NCBI GenBank assembly: GCA_937926105.1
Contig: CALANS010000066.1
Coordinates: forward strand, 62,001 to 126,000
DNA length: 64,000 bases
Direction of reading: 5' to 3'
Origin: an uncultured Actinomycetes bacterium
Lineage (GTDB): Bacteria > Actinomycetota > Actinomycetes > Mycobacteriales > Nakamurellaceae
The notes beneath the pieces are model-generated. The model was not told the origin of the DNA, did no database searches, and saw only the letters and a list, made by a program, of their open reading frames with translations. A program made the translations under genes and the position numbers. Below, piece by piece: positions 19,028-25,950 of this stretch. Position 1 is the stretch's first letter. Each line of letters begins with the position of its first letter.

Positions 19028-20266
19028 AGCCTGACTGACCGCGAGCGACAGATCGTCGCGCTGCTGCGCGCCGACCCGATGATCGGCTCCGACGCCATCG
19101 CCGATCGCATCGGGTCCACCCGCGCCGCGGTCAACGTGCACCTGTCCAACCTGGGCCGTAAGGGCGTGATCCTCGGCCGGGGCTACCTGCTGTCCGAGCA
19201 GCCGGGTGCGGTGGTCGTCGGCGGCGCCAATATGGACATCAAGGCACACAGCGCGGCACCGGCCGTGCCGGGCACCAGCAACCCCGGCCGGGCCACGATG
19301 AGCCCCGGCGGTGTCGGACGCAACATCGCCGAGAACCTGGCCCGGCTGGGCACCCGGACGCACCTGATCGCGGCGGTGGGCCGGGACTCGCTCGGCGAGA
19401 CCCTGATGCGCGAGACCGCCGCGGCCGGCGTGCACCTGGAGTACCTGCACCGCACCGAGACGGCGACCGGCACCTACACGGCGGTACTCGACCACGACGG
19501 CGAGCTGGTGGTCGCGGTATCCGACATGGCTGCCACGGCTGAGCTCGGCCCGGCCCAGCTGGACGCCGCGCGGGACCTGATCGCCGCCGCCGGCCTGCTG
19601 GTGTTGGACGGCAACCTGGCCGGGTCCGCGCTGGGTTACGCGCGCAACCTGGCGGCCACCGCCGGGGTGCGCACCATCCTGGAGCCGGTCAGCGTCCCCA
19701 AGGCAGCCACCCTCGCGGCCCTACCGGGGCTGTTCGATCCGAACCATCCGCTGTTCGCCGTCACCCCCAATCGTGACGAGGTCACGGCGCTGACCGGGCT
19801 TCCCGCCGGGACCGACGCCGAGCTTCGGGTGGCCGCCGACGAGCTGCACGCCCGCGGGGTACAGCACGTGTGGATCCGGTTGGGAAGGCGCGGCTCGCTG
19901 CTGTCCGGCCCGGACGGCGTCACCCTGTTGGCGGGCGCGGATCAGATCGCGGCGCCGCGCGACCGGGCTGGCGCCCCGGCCGCCCCAGATGCCGACGAGA
20001 GCGCCGGGGTGGTCGATGTCACCGGCGCGGGAGACGCACTGCTCGCCGCGTTCTGCCACGCACTGCTGGACGGTGCGGACCCCATCGACGCGGCGCGGTT
20101 CGGCCACGCCGCCGCCGCGCTGACGGTGGCCAGCGAGCACACCGTCCGGCCGGACCTCACGCCCGGGCTGGTGCGCACCGCCCTGGCAGCATCCGACACC
20201 GGCGTGGAGCTCGCCGCCTCCGCAGACCTGTCAGCCCCCGTCAGCACCACGGCGCCCACCACATAG
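19025..20266 (+). CDS. psuK: Pseudouridine kinase with N-terminal winged-helix DNA-binding domain
   Basis: 413 residues. Residues 1-60 form a winged helix (LTDRERQIVALLRADPMIGSDAIADRIGSTRAAVNVHLSNLGRKGVI); about 62-395 is a PfkB-family sugar/nucleoside kinase with GGANMD, SPGGVGRNIAENLARLG (substrate glycines) and DVTGAGDALLAAF, whose Asp is the catalytic base. With PsuG next door it should phosphorylate pseudouridine to pseudouridine 5'-phosphate in the cytoplasm. YeiC-type proteins with an extra HTH are known in some bacteria. The GTG start follows TATTCT by 7 nt and is embedded in an operator-like palindrome, which suggests that the protein represses its own operon unless substrate is bound (inference). 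Confidence 0.9.
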   Translation: MSLTDRERQIVALLRADPMIGSDAIADRIGSTRAAVNVHLSNLGRKGVILGRGYLLSEQPGAVVVGGANMDIKAHSAAPAVPGTSNPGRATMSPGGVGRNIAENLARLGTRTHLIAAVGRDSLGETLMRETAAAGVHLEYLHRTETATGTYTAVLDHDGELVVAVSDMAATAELGPAQLDAARDLIAAAGLLVLDGNLAGSALGYARNLAATAGVRTILEPVSVPKAATLAALPGLFDPNHPLFAVTPNRDEVTALTGLPAGTDAELRVAADELHARGVQHVWIRLGRRGSLLSGPDGVTLLAGADQIAAPRDRAGAPAAPDADESAGVVDVTGAGDALLAAFCHALLDGADPIDAARFGHAAAALTVASEHTVRPDLTPGLVRTALAASDTGVELAASADLSAPVSTTAPTT

Positions 20267-20311
20267 ACGACGCCCCATCACACCCGCACCATCGCCTCAG
20301 GAGAGCACCAC

Positions 20312-21241
20312 ATGAGCAGTACCCCGCATCCCGCGCTGACCCTGACCGACGAGGTCGCCCAGGCACTGGCCGACGGCACCCCGGTCGTCGCGCTGGAGTC
20401 GACGATCATCAGCCACGGCATGCCGTACCCGCAGAACGTGCAGATGGCCACCGAGGTCGAGCAAATCGTCCGGGATGGCGGGGCGGTGCCGGCGACCATC
20501 GCCGTGCTGGGCGGCAGGCCCCGCATCGGGCTCGGCCCGGACGATCTGGAGCTACTGGCCAGCGACCCGAATGTCACCAAGGTCAGCGTCCGCGACCTGC
20601 CCTATGTGGTCGCCCGCGGGATGCACGGCGCCACCACCGTCGCGGCGACCATGCGGCTGGCCGCACTGGCCGGCATCAGCGTGTTCGTCACCGGTGGGCT
20701 GGGCGGCGTGCACCGCGGTGCGCAGCAGACCTTCGACACCAGCGCCGATCTCACCGAGCTGTCCACCACCAACGTCGCGGTGATCTCGGCCGGGGTGAAG
20801 AGCATCCTGGACATCGGCCTGACCCTGGAAACCCTGGAAACCCTGGAGGTTCCGGTGCTGGCCTACGGCACCGACGAGTTCCCGGCGTTCTTCTCGCGTT
20901 CCTCCGGGCACGCCGCACCGATGCGGGTGGACAGCCCCGCCGAGGTCGCCGCCGTGATGGCCGCCCAGTGGGGTCTCGGCATCGCCGGGGGCGTCTCCGT
21001 GGTCAATCCGATCCCGGAGGCCGACGAGATCCCGGCCGACCAGATCAACGGCATCATCGAGCAGGCGCTGGCCGACATGCGGGCGCGCGGCATTCACGGC
21101 AAGGATGCGACCCCGTTCTTGCTGGGCCGGATCGTGGAGATCACCGGCGGCGCAAGCCTGACCGCGAATATCGCCCTGGTGCGCAACAACGCTCGGCTGG
21201 GCGCCGCGGTCGCCAGGGAGTACGCCGCGCTGGAGCGGTGA
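20312..21241 (+). CDS. psuG: Pseudouridine-5'-phosphate glycosidase
   Basis: 309 residues, the normal PsuG length. It reversibly cleaves pseudouridine 5'-phosphate to uracil and ribose 5-phosphate. Family signatures are ALESTIISHGMPYPQNV (about 27-43, catalytic Glu29), TTVAATMRLAALAGISVFVTGGLGGVHRGA (about 108-137), SAGVKSILDIG with the Schiff-base Lys near 167, GTDEFPAFF and LVRNNARLGAAVA near the C terminus. AGGAGA lies 8 nt before ATG 20312, and the 45-bp gap to psuK without a hairpin supports one operon. A 9-bp triplet repeat (about 20822-20850) gives the LETLETLE stretch. Confidence 0.95.
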   Translation: MSSTPHPALTLTDEVAQALADGTPVVALESTIISHGMPYPQNVQMATEVEQIVRDGGAVPATIAVLGGRPRIGLGPDDLELLASDPNVTKVSVRDLPYVVARGMHGATTVAATMRLAALAGISVFVTGGLGGVHRGAQQTFDTSADLTELSTTNVAVISAGVKSILDIGLTLETLETLEVPVLAYGTDEFPAFFSRSSGHAAPMRVDSPAEVAAVMAAQWGLGIAGGVSVVNPIPEADEIPADQINGIIEQALADMRARGIHGKDATPFLLGRIVEITGGASLTANIALVRNNARLGAAVAREYAALER

Positions 21242-21280
21242 CGGCAGCCGACGTCGATGGGCGAGCACTCGACGGGGCGC

Positions 21281-22000
21281 TCAGCCCTGCTGCGTCCAGT
21301 CGATCGATCCACTGATGCGCGACGAGCCCGCCGCGCTGACCATGCCGAGGTCGAAGCTCAGCCCGTTCTCGCCGACCTCGATCGTGCCGACGCCGCTCTC
21401 GCAGTCCCAGCACGGATCGAGGTCGGTTCCCTCATCCCGTACCCGCAGCGCGATGCCCATCTGATCCCACTCGTCGATCTCGCCGGACTCGGCCCGACGC
21501 CACAGCTGCACCAGGTCGTACCGGCCCGGGCCCCGGTAGTGCGGAACGGTGATCGTCAGCTGCGCGAACGTGTCGCTGCCCGCCGGGATCGGCGCCGGAG
21601 CCTCCAGATCGACCGTCAGCGACGGATTCTCGTCATCCTCGTCCGGTGGTGTGAGATCCATGGGCAACCGGGCGGTGACGGAGCCCGACAGCTCGCCCGA
21701 CAGCGTGAGGTGCAGCGCGGCCGTCGGCCGGGCCGCGAGCCGGTCCAGCCGTTCGGCCTCCCGGCGGGCGCGCACGTTCTCCGGCCGGGCCGCCGTCACG
21801 CGGGCCGCCAGGTCGGGCGGCAGGGTGCGTTCCAGAACGCTGTAGCCGATCTCCGAGCCGACCGCGTCCTTCAGGTCGCGCTCGGCATTCATCCGATTGG
21901 TGGTCGCCGTTTCCCGCGTGAGGTGGTCGGTGGTCAGCAGTTCGGTCTTCTCGTTCTCGAGCCAGTTCTTGGCAAGCTTGCCGATCTCGCGCCAGCCCAT
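21281..22000 (-). CDS. Conserved-looking hypothetical cytosolic protein
   Basis: 239 residues that I do not recognise. The N-terminal 60 residues look helical and charged (IGKLAKNWLENEKTELLTTDHLTRE), residues about 60-105 contain a basic helix, and the C-terminal 130 residues alternate hydrophobic and polar as in a beta-sandwich (AALHLTLSGELSGSVTARL, TFAQLTITVPHYRGPGRYDL). Cys residues in DPCWDCESG could form a pair. There is no signal peptide or membrane span. AGAGGGG upstream of ATG 22000 supports the start. It converges on psuG with a 39-bp gap and has the hairpin-rich gene-free stretch behind it. Confidence 0.7.
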   Translation of the reverse strand: MGWREIGKLAKNWLENEKTELLTTDHLTRETATTNRMNAERDLKDAVGSEIGYSVLERTLPPDLAARVTAARPENVRARREAERLDRLAARPTAALHLTLSGELSGSVTARLPMDLTPPDEDDENPSLTVDLEAPAPIPAGSDTFAQLTITVPHYRGPGRYDLVQLWRRAESGEIDEWDQMGIALRVRDEGTDLDPCWDCESGVGTIEVGENGLSFDLGMVSAAGSSRISGSIDWTQQG

Positions 22001-22217
22001 GGTCGGTGATACCCCTCTGGTCGTGCCTGAAAGATGCGGTGCCCGCCGGCTGCGGCCGCTGTGCAGATTCTGCTGTCCGGACACGGCGAAGGGAACAGGT
22101 CGGCGACCAGGTGGCGCGAAATCCTGATCAGGCCACGACATCAGCGCAGCACGCGCAGGCACACGGCGGCGCATCGTCCTCAGGATCGATCGTGCGCGGG
22201 CGCGTCCACAGATAGAT

Positions 22218-22256
22218 GTGGGGCCCCTTCCGGGTATGAGCCGGAAGGGGCCCCAC
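22218..22256. repeat. CCCCTTCCGG hairpin, copy 1
   Basis: Perfect 16-bp stem (22218-22233, 22241-22256) with loop GTATGAG. The inner stem CCCCTTCCGG and the loop are identical to copy 2 at 22851-22885, while the outer stem (GTGGGG/CCCCAC) differs. It stands upstream of a start codon on one side and has no gene end on the other, so it is not placed as a terminator. Confidence 0.75.
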
Positions 22257-22596
22257 TGGCGCGCTCACCCGCTCCCGACATGGCCACGGCAAGCCGCGGC
22301 ACCGCAGGCGCCGGGGTGACACCCGGCTCGCACCGGGACATGCTGCCCGAGGGCCGCCGTCCTCCAGCGCGGGGGATCACGCTACCGTCCGATCCGCCCC
22401 AAGGCCCCTCGCTGTCACCCGAGGTCGATCCCGTTTCCGAAGATCGCCAAGACCCGAAACCTGATCATCCGGTACACCGCTCCGCCCGCCCGGTCTCCGG
22501 TGGGTTGCCCCTCCGGCCCGTCTCGCTCGTTGCCGTGCAAGGAATGTCTATCCGGCGAAGCCGGTCCCGCGCAAGGGGTTCCGGCAAGATTCTTTT

Positions 22597-22633
22597 CGAT
22601 CGTCGGCGTGTCGCATCAACACGCCGACGATCG
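22597..22633. repeat. 15-bp perfect inverted repeat
   Basis: CGATCGTCGGCGTGT (22597-22611) and its exact complement (22619-22633) enclose a 7-nt loop. TTCTTTT precedes it on the plus strand. No gene ends here. Sequence is unrelated to the CCCCTTCCGG hairpins on both sides. Confidence 0.6.
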
Positions 22634-22685
22634 CATGCTAGGCCGCCCGGTTGGTGCGGGTTTGTCGGCGCGGTGCCTGCGGCAA

Positions 22686-22785
22686 GCCGCCGATGCCTCG
22701 TCACCGCCGCGAGACAGGCACCTCATCACCGCCCTGCCGCCGACGCCCCGTCACCGCCCCGAGACAGACACCACGTCACCGGAAC
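22686..22785. repeat. 50-bp direct repeat, two copies
   Basis: Two adjacent imperfect 50-bp units both start GCCGCCGA(T/C)GCC(T/C)CGTCACCG and continue CGAGACAG(G/A)CACC; they agree at about four of five positions. Part of the gene-free stretch; function unknown. Confidence 0.6.
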
Positions 22786-22850
22786 GTCATCGACACGCCG
22801 CGCAATGTCCCACGCCAGGTCGACGCCGGACCGCACACTGGGTAGGCAAG

Positions 22851-22885
22851 CGAGCCCCTTCCGGGTATGAGCCGGAAGGGGCTCG
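22851..22885 (-). terminator. CCCCTTCCGG hairpin, copy 2, after the acidic protein gene
   Basis: Perfect 14-bp stem (22851-22864, 22872-22885) with loop GTATGAG. It lies 38 nt beyond the stop of the acidic protein gene on the minus strand and may terminate it. Relative to copy 1 the outer pairs change from GTGG/CCAC to CGAG/CTCG with pairing kept, evidence for selection on the stem. Confidence 0.6.
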
Positions 22886-22922
22886 TGCCGTCTCGTCGGC
22901 CGACCAGGAATCCCGGCACCGG

Positions 22923-23147
22923 CTATTCCCGCTCGTACTCGTCGTCCTCGTCGTCGACGACGGCCAGCTGCTCGGCCACGTCGGCGACGTCGGCCTCATC
23001 GACCTCGCCCGGCTCGGTGCCCTCGTCACCGTCGATGGACTCCGGTTCCTCCGGATCTACGGGTTCCTCGGGCTGGAACTCCTCGGATGCCGTGCCCTCG
23101 GCTTCGTCGGGATCCTCGGGCCGCCCGGCCGGCATGCTTTCGATCAT
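22923..23147 (-). CDS. Small highly acidic protein of unknown function
   Basis: 74 residues, about 40 percent Asp plus Glu, with a Pro/Glu-rich first half and a short possible helix (ADVADVAEQLAVVDDED) near the C terminus. No family recognised. It is supported as a real gene by AAGGGAG 8 nt before ATG 23147 and by a strong hairpin just beyond its stop. Such acidic proteins can be charge-mimicking or disordered regulators; nothing here distinguishes these. Confidence 0.6.
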   Translation of the reverse strand: MIESMPAGRPEDPDEAEGTASEEFQPEEPVDPEEPESIDGDEGTEPGEVDEADVADVAEQLAVVDDEDDEYERE

Positions 23148-23274
23148 GGCGCGTCTCCCTTCGCGACAGGCCCCGGACGCCGCGGCGTCAAACCAGCGGT
23201 CACCATCAGCGATACCACGCCATCGCGCCGTTCACACCCCGCCCGCCGCCGGGTCCCGGTGCCCTACCGGCGAT

Positions 23275-23826
23275 TCACGTCACGATGTCGAATGCCGGCG
23301 GATACTGCACCCGGCCCCGCACGTCCGGTCGGTACCGGGGCAGCGGGAAGAACTGCGCCGCATCGGGCGGTGCCCAGTCCGGCAGGTGGATGCCGATGCC
23401 CACATCGGCGGCCGGTCGAAACCCGAATCGGCCGTAGTAGGTGGGGCTGCCCTCCAGGGTGACCAGCGGAGCGTCGGTGGACTCGGCGGCGGCCAGCGCC
23501 GCGCGGACCAGCGCCGCGCCCACGCCCTGGCGCTGCCGGTCCGGCGCCACGGCGAGCGGCGAGAGGGTCAGCACGTCGTGCCGGCACCCGCCCCGATCGC
23601 CGGCTGCGCCCCCGTCGTCGACGAGCGTGGCGTGGCTGATCATCACGAAACCGGCGACGTCGGCGTCGACGCGGGCAACCAGGGCGAGCGCCGGCTCGTA
23701 TTGCGGGGAGGCGCGGATCACGTCGACCAGGTCGGCGACCCCAGGCTCGTCGGTGAAGGCGGCCAGCAGCACACCGCGGATCGCCGGTATGTCGGCGGTC
23801 GTCTCGGGGTCGATCCGGAGTCTCAT
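23275..23826 (-). CDS. GNAT family N-acetyltransferase (YhbS-like)
   Basis: 183 residues. RIDPETTADIPAIRGVLLAAF opens the fold, LSPLAVAPDRQRQGVGAALVRAALAAAE (about 83-110) is motif A with the acetyl-CoA loop QRQGVG, and YYGRFGFRPAAD (about 129-140) is the YhbS-type motif B. Residues about 65-82 include an extra His/Cys-containing loop. TAGCCT ends 8 nt before ATG 23826, a leaderless layout. Substrate unknown. Confidence 0.88.
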   Translation of the reverse strand: MRLRIDPETTADIPAIRGVLLAAFTDEPGVADLVDVIRASPQYEPALALVARVDADVAGFVMISHATLVDDGGAAGDRGGCRHDVLTLSPLAVAPDRQRQGVGAALVRAALAAAESTDAPLVTLEGSPTYYGRFGFRPAADVGIGIHLPDWAPPDAAQFFPLPRYRPDVRGRVQYPPAFDIVT

Positions 23827-23959
23827 CGTCGGCCAGGCTACGGCGAGCCGGGCGGGTGACGCGAGCACAATATCCAGCCGGCACGGCGGTGACGTGCCCG
23901 TTGGCGTCGCGCCGATCCGGCCCGCGGATCGCCCCGCGGGGCAAGCGCAACGGGCCCCG

Positions 23960-24541
23960 TCACCGCTTGAGATAGTCGGCGAAGTGTTCGGTGAACGCCG
24001 CCATGCCGTCCTGCGCCGCCTGCCGATCACCGGTCAGCAGGGCGTCCAGCAGCAGACCGTTGGCGACCGCCAGGCTGATGCGCGCCAGGGTGGGCGCTTG
24101 CGCGACGTCCGCGCCGCCGCGGCGCCACAGTTCGGCCAGTGGCTCCACCCACATGTGCACGCCCAGCACCGCCATGCGCTCGCGATCCTGCCCGCGCATG
24201 GCGTTCGCGGCGAGCTCGAAGAACAGCGGCCCGAACGTCATGGCGTTGCCGGTGACGAGGTCCCAGAAGCGCACGGCGGCCTCCGCGGGAGCGATCCCTG
24301 CGGCATCCTCTGTGGCATCCAGCAGATCTCGCAGGGCGGCGAGTTGCGCCTGCTGGATGGCGTCGATGATCGCCGATCCGAGGCCCTGCTTGGAGCCGAA
24401 GTGGTAGATGAGCATCCGGTGGCTGGTGCCGATCCCGGCGGCGATCTGCCGCAGGCTCGTCTGGCCGAAACCGTGCGTCGCGACGTAGGAGACGGCGGCG
24501 GTCAGCAACTCCGCGCGCGGCCCCGGCTGGTCAGCCGGCAT
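23960..24541 (-). CDS. TetR family transcriptional regulator
   Basis: 193 residues. Residues about 8-55 form the TetR helix-turn-helix (RAELLTAAVSYVATHGFGQTSLRQIAAGIGTSHRMLIYHFGSKQGL), and the rest is the helical ligand-binding domain. ATG 24541 lies inside the end of the upstream SRPBCC gene (11-bp overlap), so both are one transcript. A 16-bp dyad at 24978-24993 directly upstream of that transcript is its probable operator, giving autoregulation. Confidence 0.88.
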   Translation of the reverse strand: MPADQPGPRAELLTAAVSYVATHGFGQTSLRQIAAGIGTSHRMLIYHFGSKQGLGSAIIDAIQQAQLAALRDLLDATEDAAGIAPAEAAVRFWDLVTGNAMTFGPLFFELAANAMRGQDRERMAVLGVHMWVEPLAELWRRGGADVAQAPTLARISLAVANGLLLDALLTGDRQAAQDGMAAFTEHFADYLKR

Positions 24542-24968
24542 GTGGCCCGGCGGCCAGCCGCTCGGCGAATCGCCGCAGGCCGTCCGATTCGAAGTCGGCA
24601 TACCGGCGAGTGCGCCGCCCGATCAGCGGCACCAGCAGCGGCGCCATCGGGCCGGTCATGTCGATGCTGAGCAGCAGCCGCGATCCGTCGCCGGTGGCCC
24701 GCACCTCGTGGATTGCGTGCACCCGGACGCCGGAGGTGGTCGCGGTCCAGGAGAAGCTCGCGTCGGGCTGCCAGTCGTCCACCGTGTAGATCACGGTGCG
24801 CAGTTTCGGTTGGCGCACCCGGACCCGGGCACCCGGCCCGAGTGCGCCGTCGAGCATGACCACCTCGTCGATGGTGGGGCTCCACTGCGGCCATTCGGTC
24901 ACCGTGGTCACGGCGCGCCACAACGCGTCCACCGGAGCCTGCACGTCGACGCTCTTCTCGTAGTGCAT
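24531..24968 (-). CDS. SRPBCC/START-like family protein
   Basis: 145 residues with the helix-grip fold: MHYEKSVDVQAPVDALWRAVTTVTEWPQWSPTIDEV is the typical polyketide-cyclase/SRPBCC start, and the C-terminal helix LLVPLIGRRTRRYADFESDGLRRFAERL closes the ligand cavity. Such proteins bind hydrophobic ligands or catalyse cyclisation. It is translationally coupled to the downstream TetR gene and lies just after a TetR-type operator, so it may bind or modify the compound the regulator senses. Function unproven. Confidence 0.85.
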   Translation of the reverse strand: MHYEKSVDVQAPVDALWRAVTTVTEWPQWSPTIDEVVMLDGALGPGARVRVRQPKLRTVIYTVDDWQPDASFSWTATTSGVRVHAIHEVRATGDGSRLLLSIDMTGPMAPLLVPLIGRRTRRYADFESDGLRRFAERLAAGPHAG

Positions 24969-24977
24969 GGCGGCGAC

Positions 24978-24993
24978 TGTACCACTTGGTACA
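24978..24993. promoter_or_regulatory. TetR-type operator dyad
   Basis: TGTACCA-CT-TGGTACA, seven-base perfect arms with a 2-nt centre, ending 9 bp upstream of the SRPBCC-TetR operon start. Length and symmetry suit a TetR dimer, and binding would cover the promoter. It is 40 bp upstream of rnhA on the other strand, so it could affect both. Confidence 0.65.
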
Positions 24994-25032
24994 TTGAACG
25001 GGGGGAATCGACAGCATGGCAGGATCGCTGGC

Positions 25033-25674
25033 GTGACCATGACCGCAGCCGCCGACGGATCCGCCCTGGGCAATCCCGGACCCGCCGGCTGGGGCTGGTA
25101 CATCGACCGGGACCGGTGGGCGGCCGGCGGATGGCCGCACGGCACCAACAATCAGGGCGAGCTGACCGCCGTGCTGGACCTGCTGCAGCAGACCGCGCAC
25201 ACCGGTGAGGACCTGCTGATCTACTGCGACAGTCAGTACGTGATCAACTCGATCACCAAGTGGATGGCGGGCTGGAAGCGCCGCGGGTGGCGCAAGGGTG
25301 ACGGCAAGCCGGTGCTCAACGTCGAGTTGATGCAGGCGCTCGATGCCGAGATGACGCGGCTTCGGGCGGAGGGACGCAGGGTGCGCTTCGAGTGGGTCAA
25401 GGGCCACGCCGGGCACGCGCTCAACGAGGAGGCCGACCGGCTGGCCAACGGGGCGGCCGCCGCGTATCAGGCGGGCACGGTGCCCGACCCCGGGCCGGGC
25501 ATCGCAGGTGGGGTGTCGCATCACCCAGAGCTCGGCACGCGAAGCCCTGCCCTGCGAACCCCCGCCCCGCGGACAACAGACAACCCCGAGGCCGGCAGGC
25601 AGCCGAGCGCGCGCCGAGCCTCGCGTGCACCATCCACGGACGAGCCAGCGCTGTTCGCCGACCCGTCGCAGTGA
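25033..25674 (+). CDS. rnhA: Ribonuclease HI
   Basis: About 213 residues. It cleaves the RNA strand of RNA-DNA hybrids with two Mg ions. The carboxylate set is visible: Asp8 in AAADGS, Glu43 in NNQGELTAV, Asp66 in IYCDSQYVINSI and Asp135 in NEEADRLANG, with the catalytic His of GHAGHALNEEAD. The basic protrusion WKRRGWRKGDGK is present. The RNase H domain ends near 150; a 60-residue Pro/Arg-rich tail follows that the E. coli enzyme lacks. I chose GTG 25033 because CAGGAT ends 7 nt before it (leaderless); ATG 25039 is the alternative. A conserved-loop hairpin follows about 45 nt after the stop. Confidence 0.93.
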   Translation: MTMTAAADGSALGNPGPAGWGWYIDRDRWAAGGWPHGTNNQGELTAVLDLLQQTAHTGEDLLIYCDSQYVINSITKWMAGWKRRGWRKGDGKPVLNVELMQALDAEMTRLRAEGRRVRFEWVKGHAGHALNEEADRLANGAAAAYQAGTVPDPGPGIAGGVSHHPELGTRSPALRTPAPRTTDNPEAGRQPSARRASRAPSTDEPALFADPSQ

Positions 25675-25716
25675 CGCTCCGCGCGGGGCGGGCTCTCGGC
25701 CGGGTCGTGGGATGTC

Positions 25717-25794
25717 AAAAGTCGCCCCTCGCGGGGATCAAGGTCGAGCCCACCTGCGGACACCGTTTCAAGATCCCCGCGAGGGGCGAATTTT
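25717..25794. repeat. Conserved-loop hairpin element, copy A (also terminator-like)
   Basis: Perfect 18-bp stem (25722-25739, 25772-25789), flanked by AAAA and TTTTT that extend pairing and give a U tract on both strands. The 32-nt loop contains CAAGGTCGAGCCCACCTGCG then GACACC, related to the loops of copies B (32353-32445) and C (27812-27831), although the stems share no sequence. Between rnhA and the converging PLP gene it is well placed to terminate both. Confidence 0.75.
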
Positions 25795-25810
25795 TCCGGG
25801 CCGCGCCGCT

Positions 25811-25950
25811 GTCGCGCCCGACCACCCGCTGCGAAGCCTGCGCCCGGTGTCGCGCCCGACCACCCGCTGCGACGCCCCCGCCCGCTGAACGCCCGACTAC
25901 CCGCGCGCCGCCCCCGCCCGCTGAAGCGCCGGACTACCCGCGCGCCGCGA
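25811..25950. repeat. 36-38 bp degenerate tandem repeat, about four units
   Basis: A perfect 24-bp direct repeat (starting GTCGCGCCCGACCACCCGCT) occurs at 25811 and 25849, and two more diverged units (CGACTACCCGCGCGCCGC type) follow from about 25887 and 25924. The last unit runs across the stop codon of the PLP enzyme gene (25934) and encodes its final residues. Confidence 0.75.

Larger units (their letters stand above)
22001..22922. other. 922-bp gene-free, hairpin-rich region
   Basis: No reading frame here has actinobacterial codon bias or a family-like sequence, and GC is lower and less periodic than in the flanking genes. The stretch holds three strong hairpins (22218-22256, 22597-22633, 22851-22885) and a 50-bp direct repeat (22686-22785). 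The first bases must include the promoter of the hypothetical gene that starts at 22000. An undetected small RNA is possible; I see no recognisable RNA family. Confidence 0.6.

Noticed and set aside
22034..22870. Plus-strand frame of about 278 codons in the gene-free region
   Set aside because: Composition is Arg/Pro/Ser-rich as expected for a random frame in GC-rich DNA, it runs through two perfect hairpins, and it lacks a ribosome site or recognisable domain.
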